Counted from the first letter of the stretch, positions 52,134-62,305 are shown. The stretch: DNA of 64,000 nucleotides from an uncultured Lachnospiraceae bacterium (GCA_947178125.1 CAMWXB010000007.1:1-64000); one strand, 5' to 3'. A program made the numbers and translations. The notes: generated by a model from the letters alone, not told the origin.

Positions 52134-54041
52134 AAGCATGGTTTTGTGAAAGTTGCGGCGGTGACGCCCGAAATAAAGGTAGCAGACCCGGTCTATAATG
52201 CACAGCAGATTTGCGCCCGCATGGAAGAGGCGGCGGAAAAAGGCGCGAAGATCATTGTTTTCCCGGAGTTGTGCCTGACGGGTTATACATGCGGCGATCT
52301 GTTTTTGCAGGAATTGCTTTTGAAAGAGGCAAAAGAGCAGCTGCGGGTGATCGCCGATGCGTCGGAGGGCAGCGATGCGCTCGTTTTTATCGGGCTGCCG
52401 GTGGAAAAGGCGCATAAACTCTATAATGTAGCGGCTGTTATTCATGATGGTAAGGTTCTGGCGATGATTCCGAAGCGTTTTATTCCCGCTTATGCGGAAT
52501 TTTATGAGACGAGGCATTTTACGCCGGGAAATCAGGAACCGGAAACGTATCTGCTGGAGGAGGAAGAGATACCGTTCGGAACGGACATTTTGTTTCAGGC
52601 GGACTCCATGCGGGAACTCGTCGTTGGCTGTGAGATCTGTGAGGATATCTGGGTACCGGATTCACCCGGCCTTTCCCATGCGATGGCGGGGGCGAGCGTA
52701 CTCGTCAATCTGTCCGCATCCAATGAGACGGTGGGAAAAGACAGTTACCGGGAAATGCTTGTCAAGTCGGCCAGCGCACGGTTCATAGCGGGGTATGTTT
52801 ATGCTTCCGCCGGTGAGGGAGAGTCCACGCAGGACCTTGTTTTCGGCGGACACAACATGATTGCCGAGAATGGAACGATATTATCGCAGTCGAAGCGTTT
52901 CAGCGCGCAGACGGTCTATGCGGATCTGGATATTCACAGGCTGAACCACGAGAGGCGCAGAATGTCAAGCTATCAGCTGGGACACAGAGAAAAATACCAG
53001 ATGATATCTTTTCATATGGAAGAGGAGGATACAGAACTCGAACGCGTTTATCATGCGGCGCCTTTCGTTCCTTCCGAAAAAGAAGAACGGGAGAAGCGTT
53101 GTGAGGAGATTTTATCGATTCAGTCTTATGGATTAAAGAAGCGGTACGAGCATACGGGTGCAAAAACGGCGGTCATCGGTGTTTCCGGCGGGCTGGATTC
53201 CACGCTGGCACTGCTCGTGACGGTACGCGCTTTTGATATGCTGGGGCTTTCCAGGGATAAGATCGTTGCGGTCACGTTGCCCTGCTTTGGAACGACGGAC
53301 AGGACTTATAATAACGCTTGTGATTTAACAAAGATGCTCGGCGCCACGTTAAAGGAAGTCGATATTAAAGAAGCGGTGACAGTTCATTTCCGGGATATCG
53401 GACAGGAAAGCGACAATCACGATGTTACCTATGAAAACGGACAGGCGAGGGAGCGTACGCAGGTACTGATGGATATCGCCAATCAGGCGAACGGCATGGT
53501 CATCGGTACCGGCGATATGTCGGAGCTCGCACTCGGATGGGCGACCTACAACGGCGACCACATGTCCATGTATGGCGTGAACAGCGGCGTGCCGAAAACG
53601 CTGGTGCGCCATCTCGTAAAATATTATGCGGATACCTGTCAGGACGAGGAACTTTCAAAGGTTCTGCTGGACATACTTGACACACCTGTCAGTCCGGAAC
53701 TCCTGCCGCCTTCCGGCGATGCGATATCCCAGAAAACGGAAGACCTGGTCGGCCCCTATGAGCTGCATGACTTTTTCCTCTATTATATGCTGCGGTGTGG
53801 GTTCGAACCGGCCAAAATCTATCGGATTGCGAAGGTTTCTTTTGCCGGCAGGTATACGGATGAGATCATTCTAAAGTGGTTAAAGACTTTTTACCGCAGA
53901 TTCTTTGCGCAGCAATTCAAACGCTCCTGTCTGCCCGACGGCCCCAAAGTCGGCAGTGTCGCACTCTCTCCCAGAGGAGATCTGCGTATGCCCTCGGATG
54001 CCGCCGCTGCGATATGGCTCAGGCAGCTTCAGGAACTTTAA
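52131..54041 (+). CDS. nadE: Glutamine-dependent NAD synthetase
   Basis: A 636-residue enzyme. The N-terminal glutaminase (nitrilase fold) has Glu in VFPELCLTGY, Lys in IPKRFIPAYAEF and Cys in VGCEICEDIW; the C-terminal synthetase has GVSGGLDST, GTGDMSELALGWATYNGD and a late LLPPSGDAISQKTEDL. It amidates NaAD using glutamine. It is the host's own copy, distinct from the one in the mobile element (25661). Start placed after the leader motif; 52119 would add MVIK. It nearly touches the convergent gene at 54043. Confidence 0.93.
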   Translation: MKHGFVKVAAVTPEIKVADPVYNAQQICARMEEAAEKGAKIIVFPELCLTGYTCGDLFLQELLLKEAKEQLRVIADASEGSDALVFIGLPVEKAHKLYNVAAVIHDGKVLAMIPKRFIPAYAEFYETRHFTPGNQEPETYLLEEEEIPFGTDILFQADSMRELVVGCEICEDIWVPDSPGLSHAMAGASVLVNLSASNETVGKDSYREMLVKSASARFIAGYVYASAGEGESTQDLVFGGHNMIAENGTILSQSKRFSAQTVYADLDIHRLNHERRRMSSYQLGHREKYQMISFHMEEEDTELERVYHAAPFVPSEKEEREKRCEEILSIQSYGLKKRYEHTGAKTAVIGVSGGLDSTLALLVTVRAFDMLGLSRDKIVAVTLPCFGTTDRTYNNACDLTKMLGATLKEVDIKEAVTVHFRDIGQESDNHDVTYENGQARERTQVLMDIANQANGMVIGTGDMSELALGWATYNGDHMSMYGVNSGVPKTLVRHLVKYYADTCQDEELSKVLLDILDTPVSPELLPPSGDAISQKTEDLVGPYELHDFFLYYMLRCGFEPAKIYRIAKVSFAGRYTDEIILKWLKTFYRRFFAQQFKRSCLPDGPKVGSVALSPRGDLRMPSDAAAAIWLRQLQEL

Positions 54042-54042
54042 T

Positions 54043-54531
54043 TTAATTGGCGGAATTTGTTTCCGCATCGGAGGCCTCCCCTGCGGAAACGGCTTTTTCC
54101 AATGAAGCGGTGATGGCATTTAACAGGATCATGGAGGTATACTTGCTGTCGTCGGAATATGTAATGCCGTCCAAGCTCTGGTTGGAGATGATCTGGTTCG
54201 CAAGGTCTTCAAAAGAGGGCTGAATCAGAGGATACATCGTTGTAACGGCTTCATCCAGATTCACAAGGCGTATGGAATTAATGTTCCGCTCGTCAACAGT
54301 AACCTCTATTTCCACAACATTGTCATTCAAGATCAAAGAGGTCGTATATACACCGGGAACATAAGTATTTGACGTCGTCTGCGTCATTGTCGGCACTGTT
54401 TCCGGTTTTTCTTCTCTTGGCAGAAACATGATGATGAGCAGGACGATGAAAAGAATACCGAGCACAGCGAGGATTCCGGTATAAATCAATTCTTTTACAT
54501 GAAGCACAACAATTTTGGTTTTGGAACTCAT
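54043..54531 (-). CDS. Membrane-anchored FMN-binding-like protein
   Basis: A 162-residue protein: N-terminal span (ELIYTGILAVLGILFIVLLI) then an outside domain with YVPGVYTTSLILNDNVVEIE, IRLVNLDEAVTTMYPLIQP and an alpha-helical end. The GVYT...I.L pattern recalls FMN-bind domains, yet the Ser/Thr attachment motif is not evident, so function is open. Converges on nadE. Confidence 0.7.
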   Translation of the reverse strand: MSSKTKIVVLHVKELIYTGILAVLGILFIVLLIIMFLPREEKPETVPTMTQTTSNTYVPGVYTTSLILNDNVVEIEVTVDERNINSIRLVNLDEAVTTMYPLIQPSFEDLANQIISNQSLDGITYSDDSKYTSMILLNAITASLEKAVSAGEASDAETNSAN

Positions 54532-54589
54532 AGAATAATATCCTCATAGAAAATCTTTTTTATCAGTTTATGAAAGGGCGGGCCGGATT

Positions 54590-57514
54590 ATGAATGGAAA
54601 TGACAGGTTTTATGATCTGAGCGGCATCTGGCAGGCCGATATTGGTGATGGAAAGCAATATCCGATACGGCTTCCGGGAACGTTGGATGAAAATGCTATC
54701 GGATATCGGGACAGCGGCGGCGGGCAGGTGCACCCGGATGAGACTTTGGGGAGTCATGCGGCGGGTACGGAAGAAAGCGGCGCGGCAGGTGAGACGGAAA
54801 ACGGTGCGGCGGGAGGACAGTCCGGGACTGCGCCAGAGCAGCGTGAGGCAGATGCGCCGTGCGGGGATGCACCGATTGCCATGCGGTTCACACGGAAATA
54901 TACATATGAAGGTGAGGCGAGGCTGACGCGCAGTCTGACTTTTGAAGCGCCTCCCGGAAAAAGGATTTTTCTGGAAGCGGAGCGGGCGAGATGCCTGCGG
55001 CTTTTTATCGACGGAAAAGAAGTACCTGTTTTCGGGGAAGCGACGCTCTGCACGCCTTATATATTCGAAGTGACGGGGCTGCTCGATGGAACTCATGAAA
55101 TGACACTTCTGTCGGATAATAGCTATCCGGGACTGCCGCATGATGCCATCGTCTATTCTTCGGCGGCAACGGATGAAACCCAGACGAACTGGAACGGCGT
55201 GCTCGGGTATCTCAGACTGCGGGTAGAAGAACCGGTATTTCCTGCATCGGTGCGGGTGTATCCGAAGGGGAGCAGTCTGACTGTCAAAGTGGAACTGTGC
55301 ACGGACGGGCCGTGGGCGGGTACGGTTTCCCTGCAGTCGGAGGCACTTTTAGAAACGACACAGATGTCAGTGCAAATCGGAGAGCGTACGGACAAAGCGG
55401 AGGCAGGCAAGACAGACACAGCAGGCGGAACGGATAGAGCAGGCAAGACAGATGCGGCAGGAACGGAAATTGTGTTCCCGGCCCTTGTCCTGCGGGAAGA
55501 TGTGAAACGGTGGGATGAGGAAGAGGGTAATTTATACGAATTGACCGTCACTTTATCGAATGGCACATCTAAAACAATTTCTTTCGGCATCCGGGATTTC
55601 GGGGTGGACGAAGGCGGAATGCTTTCGCTGAACGGCAGGCGTTTTTTTCTGCGGGGCGAGGCAAACTGCGCGGTATTCCCGGAAACCGGGTATCCGCCGA
55701 TGTCGGTGGATGTCTGGAGGGAAATCCTGAAAAAATACCGTGCTTACGGGGTGAACTGTATGCGGTTCCATTCCCATTGTCCGCCGGAGGCGGCTTTTGC
55801 GGCGGCGGATGAACTCGGCATGCTGATGCAGCCGGAGCTGTCCCACTGGAATCCGAAGGATGCTTTTGAATCGGAAGAAAGTTATGCCTATTACCGGGCG
55901 GAGCTTGCGGGGATTCTGCGGATGCTGGCGAACCATCCGTCTTTCGTGATGCTGACCTTCGGCAATGAACTGCACGCTCTGCCAAAAGGGCATGAGCGGA
56001 TGGATGCGCTTCTTGTGATGGCGCGTGAACTGGATGATACGAGACTGTATGCCAACGGTTCTAATGTGCATTATGGGGAGCGCGGCTGTGACAGGGAAAG
56101 CGATTTCTACACTTCATTCACTTTTTATGAGATGGAACTGCGGGGAACTTTCGCCGATATGAAAGGATACATTAATCACACTTATCCGAATGCGATGACG
56201 AACTTTGACCAGACGATGGAAGCGCTGCGGAAGACTTATGCCGGACCGGTATTCAGTTTTGAAGTCGGACAGTTCGAAATCCTGCCTGATTTTGCGGAAC
56301 TTTCGGCATTTCAGGGGATTTCCGAACCAGCGAATCTCCGGATGATTCAGCAGAAGGTCGAAGAACAGGGCATGATGGCGGATTGGCAGAAATATGTGGA
56401 GGCTTCCGGGGAACTTTCCCGTATCTGTTACCGGGAGGAAATTGAAGCGGCCATGCGTACGGAGCGGCTTTCCGGTATTTCCCTGCTCGGACTGCAGGAT
56501 TTTCCGGGACAGGGAACGGCGCTCGTGGGGATGATGAACTCCCATTTGGAGCCTAAGCCGTATAGATTCGCAAGGCCTGAGGCGTTCCGGCAGTTTTTTA
56601 CGGACAGACTGCCGCTCGTTCTCCTGCCGAAATATACCTACGAAAATACGGAAACGCTTCGAGCGGAAGTAAAGATTGCCAATTTTGGAAAAAAAGAGCT
56701 GACAGGCCGTCTGCATTGTGAACTGCGGGAGTGTTCGCGTGAGGAATCATATGGAGAATCGTGCGGTGGGCAGAAAGCGGGATTTGGGGACTCCCTTTTT
56801 GGGGCAGAATTTTGCGCAGAGCAGGAAATCGTTTGTCCGCCGGGAAGGCTGACGGCGGCGGGCTGTCTGGATTTTACGCTGGGAAAAGCAGACAGACCGA
56901 TGCGGCTGCAGTTGACCGTATCGCTCGGCGGGGCATCGAATCATTATCCGGTCTGGGTATATCCGCCGGTCAGTCCGGTATGTCCGGAGGAAGTATGGGA
57001 AACAGAGCATCTGGATGAAAAAACGATAGCCGTACTGGATGCCGGAGGGACGGTGTATCTGACGCCGCCGGCCACACAGGAAGCGCAGCCTCATTCCATA
57101 CAGGCGCAGTTTTCGACGGACTTCTGGTCGGTGGGGACTTTTCCGGGGCAGGAGGGCGGCATGGGACAGTTCATTGACGCCGCGCACCCCATTTTTCAGG
57201 ATTTTCCGACCGAGTTTTACAGTAACTGGCAGTGGTGGCCGATGGCCGTGCAGCGCGCAGTCATTTTACCAAAACGTTTTGATGCGATCATCGCGGAAAT
57301 GGACAGCTATGCTTTTTTGCGGCCGATGGCGAAACTCTTTGAGTGCCGTTGCGGGAACGGAAAACTGCTCTTTTCTACGCTGAATCTGCAGAATCTGCAG
57401 CAGTATCCGGAAGCGCGGGCCCTGCAGCATTCCATTTACCGGTATCTTGCGTCCGCGGCGTTTGAGCCGGAGCAGAAGTTGGACGTGGAGGCCGTGCAGG
57501 AGCTGGTGAGGTAG
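54590..57514 (+). CDS. GH2 family glycoside hydrolase
   Basis: A 974-residue enzyme without a signal peptide, so cytoplasmic. An N-terminal sugar-binding jelly roll begins at MNGNDRFYDLSGIWQADIGD and is interrupted by a Gly/Ala/Glu-rich insert (~45-95). An Ig-like domain follows, then the barrel with ISFGIRDFGVDEGGMLSLNG, FFLRGEANCAVFPETGYPP, acid-base Glu in LTFGNELHAL (~459) and the nucleophile position FSFEVGQFEI (~556). Beta-galactosidase, mannosidase or glucuronidase are possible. A second low-complexity Ala/Asp/Thr insert (DKAEAGKTDTAGGTDRAGKT) is unusual for a glycosidase. Confidence 0.87.
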   Translation: MNGNDRFYDLSGIWQADIGDGKQYPIRLPGTLDENAIGYRDSGGGQVHPDETLGSHAAGTEESGAAGETENGAAGGQSGTAPEQREADAPCGDAPIAMRFTRKYTYEGEARLTRSLTFEAPPGKRIFLEAERARCLRLFIDGKEVPVFGEATLCTPYIFEVTGLLDGTHEMTLLSDNSYPGLPHDAIVYSSAATDETQTNWNGVLGYLRLRVEEPVFPASVRVYPKGSSLTVKVELCTDGPWAGTVSLQSEALLETTQMSVQIGERTDKAEAGKTDTAGGTDRAGKTDAAGTEIVFPALVLREDVKRWDEEEGNLYELTVTLSNGTSKTISFGIRDFGVDEGGMLSLNGRRFFLRGEANCAVFPETGYPPMSVDVWREILKKYRAYGVNCMRFHSHCPPEAAFAAADELGMLMQPELSHWNPKDAFESEESYAYYRAELAGILRMLANHPSFVMLTFGNELHALPKGHERMDALLVMARELDDTRLYANGSNVHYGERGCDRESDFYTSFTFYEMELRGTFADMKGYINHTYPNAMTNFDQTMEALRKTYAGPVFSFEVGQFEILPDFAELSAFQGISEPANLRMIQQKVEEQGMMADWQKYVEASGELSRICYREEIEAAMRTERLSGISLLGLQDFPGQGTALVGMMNSHLEPKPYRFARPEAFRQFFTDRLPLVLLPKYTYENTETLRAEVKIANFGKKELTGRLHCELRECSREESYGESCGGQKAGFGDSLFGAEFCAEQEIVCPPGRLTAAGCLDFTLGKADRPMRLQLTVSLGGASNHYPVWVYPPVSPVCPEEVWETEHLDEKTIAVLDAGGTVYLTPPATQEAQPHSIQAQFSTDFWSVGTFPGQEGGMGQFIDAAHPIFQDFPTEFYSNWQWWPMAVQRAVILPKRFDAIIAEMDSYAFLRPMAKLFECRCGNGKLLFSTLNLQNLQQYPEARALQHSIYRYLASAAFEPEQKLDVEAVQELVR

Positions 57515-57532
57515 GGAGATGAGATACGCTCG

Positions 57533-57710
57533 TCCGCCCGCCACCCGTCCCGCAGGCTGTAGATGTCCCTTTGGAGCCACGCTCTCGCTCCGCGAAAAAT
57601 GCAGCGGTACTAAGTTCAAAAGTAGCAAAGCCGCTTTTTCACTAAGTGCCGGCATTTTTCCAGGGGCTCCGCAGGGACATCTACAGCCTGCGGGACGGGT
57701 GGTGGGCGGA
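57533..57710 (+). repeat. Family B foldback, 178 bp
   Basis: The 38-nt arms (57533-57570 and 57673-57710) are complementary at 37 positions. Inner words CCACGCTCTCGCTCCGCGAA, AGCGGTACTAAGTTCAAAAG, GCCGCTTTTTCACTAAGTGC. Arms unlike those of the other copies. Confidence 0.9.
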
Positions 57711-57737
57711 TAATCTTTTGAGAAAAAAAGAGAAGCA

Positions 57738-57767
57738 TTGACAAAACCGTTTCTCCGGTGTTATTCT
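57738..57767 (+). promoter_or_regulatory. Promoter of glnA
   Basis: TTGACA at 57738, an 18-bp spacer and TATTCT at 57762. Transcription should start near 57775, just before the leader terminator. Confidence 0.6.
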
Positions 57768-57777
57768 GATACAGGAC

Positions 57778-57821
57778 AAAGGCGTTCTTATTGAGAGGGA
57801 TAAGAATGCCTTTTTGTATAT
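57778..57821 (+). terminator. Terminator-like hairpin in glnA leader
   Basis: AAAGGCGTTCTTAT pairs with ATAAGAATGCCTTT (one wobble), 8-nt loop, then a T-run. It lies at the very start of the glnA transcript, so it looks like an attenuator that must be overridden. The ANTAR protein after glnA is the candidate antiterminator. Confidence 0.75.
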
Positions 57822-57849
57822 TTATATCACATGATATATGGCAGAAATT

Positions 57850-57879
57850 CAGGTTGAGAAATACATGGCTATTAAAATG
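57850..57879 (+). repeat. Start-codon motif (family E) in glnA leader
   Basis: CAGGTTGAGAAATAC then ATGGCTATTAAAATG, ending 23 bp before the glnA start; the true ribosome site (AAGGAAGG) follows. Confidence 0.65.
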
Positions 57880-57901
57880 ATCATGGAAAGGAAGGAAAGA
57901 A

Positions 57902-59236
57902 ATGGGAAGAAACTATACAAAACAGGATATTCTCAGGCTGGTGCAGGAGGAAGATGTGGAATTTATCCGTCTCCAGTTCACGGATATTTTCGGGAACCTG
58001 AAAAATGTGGCGATTACGGTAAGCCAGCTGGAAAAGGCGCTGGATAACGAGTGTATGTTCGATGGCTCTTCCATAGAAGGCTTTGCGCGGATTGAGGAAT
58101 CCGATATGTATTTGAACCCGGATTACAATACGTTTGAGATTTTTCCGTGGAGGCCGCAGCAGGGAAAAGTGGCACGGCTCATATGTGACGTTTACCGTCC
58201 GAACGGAACCCCTTTTGAGGGAGACCCGCGCTATATCCTGAAGCGGGCCATTCAGGAGGCCGCCGCTATGGGGTATGTTTTTGAGGTGGGGCCGGAGTGC
58301 GAATTTTTCCTTTTTAACACGGATGAAAATGGTATGCCGACCACCATTACTCATGAACAGGCTGGTTATTTCGATTTGGGACCGGTGGATTTTGGGGAAA
58401 ATGCAAGGCGCGATATGGTTCTGACACTGGAAGAAATGGGATTCGTCATTGAGGCATCTCATCATGAGGTGGCGCCGGCACAGCACGAAATTGATTTCCG
58501 GTACGACGAGGCGCTTACCACGGCGGATAATATCATGACCTTTAAGCTTGCAGTCAAGACGATCGCTAAACGACACGGTCTTCATGCGACCTTTATGCCC
58601 AAGCCCAAATACGGCGTGAATGGTTCCGGTATGCACATCAATATGTCGTTATCGAAAGACGGCCGGAATATTTTTGCGGATGAAAAGGATAAGTTCGGTC
58701 TGAGCAAAGAGGCTTATTACTTTATCGGCGGCATTATGAAGCATATGAAAGGCATGACGGCAATCACCAATCCGCTCGTCAATTCTTATAAAAGACTCGT
58801 ACCCGGGTTTGAGGCGCCGGTCTATATTGCATGGAGCGCGACCAACAGAAGCCCGTTAATTCGGATTCCGGCGACGCACGGCGTTGGAACGAGAATCGAA
58901 CTGCGCTGCCCGGATCCGTCGGCCAATCCGTATCTGGCGCTGGCAGTCTGCCTGCGCGCGGGCCTTGACGGCATCGCGAATCAGATCATGCCGCCGGAAA
59001 GCGTGGACTGCAATATTTTTGAAATGAGCGACGGACAAAAGGCGGCAGCCGGAATTGAAGAAATACCGGGAACGCTGATTGAAGCGGTCTATGCGATGGA
59101 AGCGGACCCTTTTATCAAAGAGGTATTGGGAGCACATACCTATACCAAATATATCAATGGCAAAAAAGACGAATGGTATCGCTACCGTTCGCAGGTGACG
59201 GATTGGGAAATCGGGGAATATCTGAATAATTTCTGA
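57902..59236 (+). CDS. glnA: Glutamine synthetase, type I
   Basis: A 444-residue GlnA of the shorter Gram-positive form. Motifs: [31 protein letters not shown] (first metal/ATP region), [44 protein letters not shown] and a C-terminal [10 protein letters not shown]. The adenylylation-site Tyr region of the longer form is absent. It joins ammonia and glutamate. AAGGAAGG eight bases before the ATG. An attenuator hairpin lies in its leader and an ANTAR gene follows. Confidence 0.95.
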   Translation: MGRNYTKQDILRLVQEEDVEFIRLQFTDIFGNLKNVAITVSQLEKALDNECMFDGSSIEGFARIEESDMYLNPDYNTFEIFPWRPQQGKVARLICDVYRPNGTPFEGDPRYILKRAIQEAAAMGYVFEVGPECEFFLFNTDENGMPTTITHEQAGYFDLGPVDFGENARRDMVLTLEEMGFVIEASHHEVAPAQHEIDFRYDEALTTADNIMTFKLAVKTIAKRHGLHATFMPKPKYGVNGSGMHINMSLSKDGRNIFADEKDKFGLSKEAYYFIGGIMKHMKGMTAITNPLVNSYKRLVPGFEAPVYIAWSATNRSPLIRIPATHGVGTRIELRCPDPSANPYLALAVCLRAGLDGIANQIMPPESVDCNIFEMSDGQKAAAGIEEIPGTLIEAVYAMEADPFIKEVLGAHTYTKYINGKKDEWYRYRSQVTDWEIGEYLNNF

Positions 59237-59276
59237 CATGTCTGTCGGAAAAAGCCTGGCGTAAGGAGGTGGACGT

Positions 59277-59822
59277 GTGATCAATATAATAATAGCCCTG
59301 CCCAAGATAGATGACGCCAGAGGCATCCGGAGCATCCTGCTTAAAAACGGATTTAACGTGACAGGCGTATGTACAACGGGAGCACAGGTCCTCAGCCAGA
59401 TCGACGGATGGAGCGACGGGATCATTATATGCGGATACAAACTGAACGACATGATGTATTCGGAATTACACGATTGCCTGCCGGATAGTTTCGATATGCT
59501 GCTCATGGCTTCCCGGCGTGCGATGAATGACTGCCTGAACAACGATATCGTCTGCCTGCCTATGCCTTTTAAGGTGCATGACCTGGTCGATACGGTCTCC
59601 ATGATGGGGCATACGATCATACGAAGACAGAAAAAGGCAAAACAGAAACCGAAAGAGCGGAACGCCGAGGAAACGGCGTTCATCAAGGAAGCCAAGGAAC
59701 TGTTGATGTTCCGTAATAATATGACCGAAGAAGAGGCATACCGCTATATCCAGAAATGCAGCATGGACAGCGGCACGAATATGGTGGAGACCGCGCAGAT
59801 GGTGTTGACGATGTTGACGTAA
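59277..59822 (+). CDS. ANTAR-domain response regulator
   Basis: A 181-residue protein. A receiver-like domain at the N-terminus lacks the usual acidic pocket (IIIALPKIDDARGIRSILLK, and GIIICGYKL where the Asp would sit), then a linker and the C-terminal ANTAR three-helix RNA-binding domain (IKEAKELLMFRNNMTEEEAY, RYIQKCSMDSGTNMVETAQM). ANTAR proteins bind paired hairpins in leaders and prevent terminators from forming. GTG start, AGGAGG upstream, 40 bp after glnA, whose leader terminator is the obvious target. Confidence 0.9.
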   Translation: MINIIIALPKIDDARGIRSILLKNGFNVTGVCTTGAQVLSQIDGWSDGIIICGYKLNDMMYSELHDCLPDSFDMLLMASRRAMNDCLNNDIVCLPMPFKVHDLVDTVSMMGHTIIRRQKKAKQKPKERNAEETAFIKEAKELLMFRNNMTEEEAYRYIQKCSMDSGTNMVETAQMVLTMLT

Positions 59823-59850
59823 GAAGAATGCCTGAAATACAGCATTCTTC
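59823..59850 (+). terminator. Hairpin after ANTAR gene
   Basis: GAAGAATG / CATTCTTC with inner CTG / CAG. No immediate T-run, though TTTTTT follows 12 bp later. Confidence 0.5.
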
Positions 59851-59863
59851 CAGATTAAGTATT

Positions 59864-60052
59864 TTTTCATACAATCAGAAGGCCGCCGGACCGGCACATA
59901 GTTTCCCGGCGGAAGCCCTTGAAAAACGTCGGCACTTAGTGAAAAAGCCGTTTAAGGCTGTTGAACTTAGTACCGTTACGTTTTTCGCGGAGCGAAAGCG
60001 TGCTGACAAGGGAACTATGTGCCGGTCCGGCGGCCTTCTGATTGTATGAAAA
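59864..60052 (-). repeat. Family B foldback, 189 bp, reverse orientation
   Basis: Arms of 44 and 43 nt (59864-59907 and 60010-60052) are complementary along their whole length except one extra T. On the reverse strand inner words are CACGCTTTCGCTCCGCGAA, ACGGTACTAAGTTCAACAGC and GGCTTTTTCACTAAGTGCCG. Confidence 0.9.
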
Positions 60053-60197
60053 GGCACTTTTAGCACAGTGAATTGCATTTACTGTGCTTTATGTGTGCCG
60101 GAATCTGTAATAAGATAATAAGTAATAAGAATGCTCTTATTGTGGCGGTCATTTTGTGATAATTTATTTTGCAAAAAACAGAAAGGCGGGATTACGG

Positions 60198-61055
60198 ATG
60201 AAGTTTACGAAAATGCACGGGTGTGGGAATGATTATATTTATATTAACGGAGCTGTAGCGCGGATTGCGCAGGGGGATAAACCGGAACTCGTACGGAAGA
60301 TCAGCGACAGGCATTTCGGAATCGGCGGGGACGGGGCGATTTTTATCAACCCTTCTACGGAAGCGGATTTTGAGATGGAAATGTATAACGCGGACGGCAG
60401 CAGGGCGGAAATGTGCGGAAACGGCATCCGCTGTGTGGCAAAATATGTATATGATAACGGACTGACGGACAAGACGGAGATCAGCATTGTCAGCTGCGGA
60501 CAGGTGAAGTATCTGGAACTTTTTCTGAAAGACGGCAGAGTGGATATGGTCCGTGTCAACATGGGAGCGCCGGAGTTGAGCGCCGGTAAGATTCCCGTAA
60601 CGGCGGAAAATGAAAAGGACAGAGTCATTGATGAGGCAATCACTGTACAGGGAAAAGAATACAAAATGACATGTGTGTCAATGGGGAATCCCCATGCGGT
60701 CGTTTTCATGGACGAGGTAGAACAGCTGGATATCGAAAAAATCGGTCCTTATTTTGAGAACCATGAGCGTTTTCCGAAACGGGTCAATACGGAATTTGTG
60801 AAGGTCATAGACAGGACCCATGTGCAGATGCGCGTATGGGAGCGGGGAACCGGTGAGACGCTTGCCTGCGGAACGGGCTGCTGTGCTACTGTTGTTGCCT
60901 GTATCTTAAATGGTTTGACGGATGAGACGGTTACTGTTAAACTATTAGGAGGAGAGATTCAGATCACATGGGACAGAGAGGCTGATCTGGTCTATATGAC
61001 AGGGCCGGCAACAACGGTCTTTGACGGAGAATATAAGTGTGAGAAGAAGTCCTGA
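60198..61055 (+). CDS. dapF: Diaminopimelate epimerase
   Basis: A 285-residue epimerase from [16 protein letters not shown]. The two catalytic Cys are in [13 protein letters not shown] and [11 protein letters not shown]; also MGNPHAVVF. It converts LL- to meso-diaminopimelate for lysine and wall synthesis, and is followed by dapL. The last codons (KCEKKS) derive from a family A repeat half (61036-61070), so the repeat has extended the C-terminus. GAAAGGCGGG site. Confidence 0.94.
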   Translation: MKFTKMHGCGNDYIYINGAVARIAQGDKPELVRKISDRHFGIGGDGAIFINPSTEADFEMEMYNADGSRAEMCGNGIRCVAKYVYDNGLTDKTEISIVSCGQVKYLELFLKDGRVDMVRVNMGAPELSAGKIPVTAENEKDRVIDEAITVQGKEYKMTCVSMGNPHAVVFMDEVEQLDIEKIGPYFENHERFPKRVNTEFVKVIDRTHVQMRVWERGTGETLACGTGCCATVVACILNGLTDETVTVKLLGGEIQITWDREADLVYMTGPATTVFDGEYKCEKKS

Positions 61056-61070
61056 CACTCGCAGTAATAC
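61036..61070 (+). repeat. Family A repeat, left half only
   Basis: AGTGTGAGAAGAAGTCCTGA then CACTCGCAGTAATAC; matches the left half at 44713. It codes for the end of DapF and its stop codon. Confidence 0.7.
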
Positions 61071-61090
61071 AAGAAAGGAATGAAAAAGAA

Positions 61091-62305
61091 ATGGTGAAAG
61101 TAAATGATAATTATTTGAAGCTGCCCGGCAGTTATCTTTTTTCTACGATTGCAAAGAAAGTCAATGCGTATACGGCGGCGAATCCGGACAAAAAGATTAT
61201 TCGTCTGGGAATCGGCGATGTGACACAGCCGTTGTCTCCGGCCGTAATCGGTGCATTGCACGGAGCGGTGGATGAAATGGCGGATGCGCGTACTTTCCGC
61301 GGTTATGCCCCGGATTTGGGATATGAATTTCTGCGTACCGCAATCGCGGACAATGACTATAAGGCGAGAGGGTGTCAGATAGAAGCTGATGAGATTTTTG
61401 TTTCCGACGGTGCAAAATGTGATTCCGGCAACATTCAGGAGATTTTCAGCGTAGATAATAAAATAGCGGTCTGCGATCCGGTATATCCTGTCTATGTGGA
61501 TACGAATGTGATGGCGGGCAGAACGGGTACTTATGATGCGGAGTCAGGTAACTGGAGCGATGTGATTTATATGCCCTGTACGGCGGAGAATGATTTTGCA
61601 CCGGAACTGCCAAGAGAAGTGCCGGATTTGATTTATCTGTGTTTTCCGAATAATCCGACGGGCTCGACCATAACGAAAGCCCAGTTACAGGAATGGGTCG
61701 ATTATGCGAATAAGAACGGTTCCGTTATCATCTACGATGCGGCATATGAAGCTTATATTTCACAGGAGGATGTGCCGCATACGATTTATGAATGCGACGG
61801 AGCGCAGACTTGCGCCATCGAGTTGCGTTCTTTTTCCAAAAATGCGGGATTTACGGGTGTTCGTCTTGGATTCACTGTCATTCCAAAGGCGTTAAAAGTC
61901 GGTGATGTATCGCTCCATGCGCTTTGGGCGAGACGCCACGGAACCAAATATAACGGTGCGCCCTATATCATTCAGCGTGCCGGAGAAGCGGTCTACAGCG
62001 AGGCGGGCAAAAAAGAGACAAAAGAACTGGTCGCTTACTATATGAAAAATGCGGCTTATATCCTGGATGGGCTGAAGTCAGCGGGTTATACGGTTTCCGG
62101 CGGCGTGAACGCTCCTTATATCTGGCTGAAAGCGCCTAAGGGCATGACGAGTTGGGAATTTTTCGATTATCTGTTAGAAAATGCGAATGTAGTAGGAACA
62201 CCTGGTTCCGGTTTCGGACCGAGCGGAGAGACTTATTTCCGTCTGACGGCATTCGGAAGCTATGAAAATACGGTAGAGGCAGTTGAACGGCTGAAAAAAT
62301 TATAA
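61091..62305 (+). CDS. dapL: LL-diaminopimelate aminotransferase
   Basis: A 404-residue PLP enzyme: [65 protein letters not shown], and the PLP Lys in [20 protein letters not shown]. DapL makes LL-DAP directly from tetrahydrodipicolinate, short-cutting the acyl routes. Operon with dapF, 35 bp apart; AGAAAGGAATG site. Confidence 0.95.
   Translation: MVKVNDNYLKLPGSYLFSTIAKKVNAYTAANPDKKIIRLGIGDVTQPLSPAVIGALHGAVDEMADARTFRGYAPDLGYEFLRTAIADNDYKARGCQIEADEIFVSDGAKCDSGNIQEIFSVDNKIAVCDPVYPVYVDTNVMAGRTGTYDAESGNWSDVIYMPCTAENDFAPELPREVPDLIYLCFPNNPTGSTITKAQLQEWVDYANKNGSVIIYDAAYEAYISQEDVPHTIYECDGAQTCAIELRSFSKNAGFTGVRLGFTVIPKALKVGDVSLHALWARRHGTKYNGAPYIIQRAGEAVYSEAGKKETKELVAYYMKNAAYILDGLKSAGYTVSGGVNAPYIWLKAPKGMTSWEFFDYLLENANVVGTPGSGFGPSGETYFRLTAFGSYENTVEAVERLKKL

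Noticed and set aside
57778-57821. Terminator assigned to the upstream GH2 gene
   Set aside because: It is 260 bp downstream of that gene and lies just after a promoter pointing at glnA, so a leader attenuator explains it better, though it may do both.
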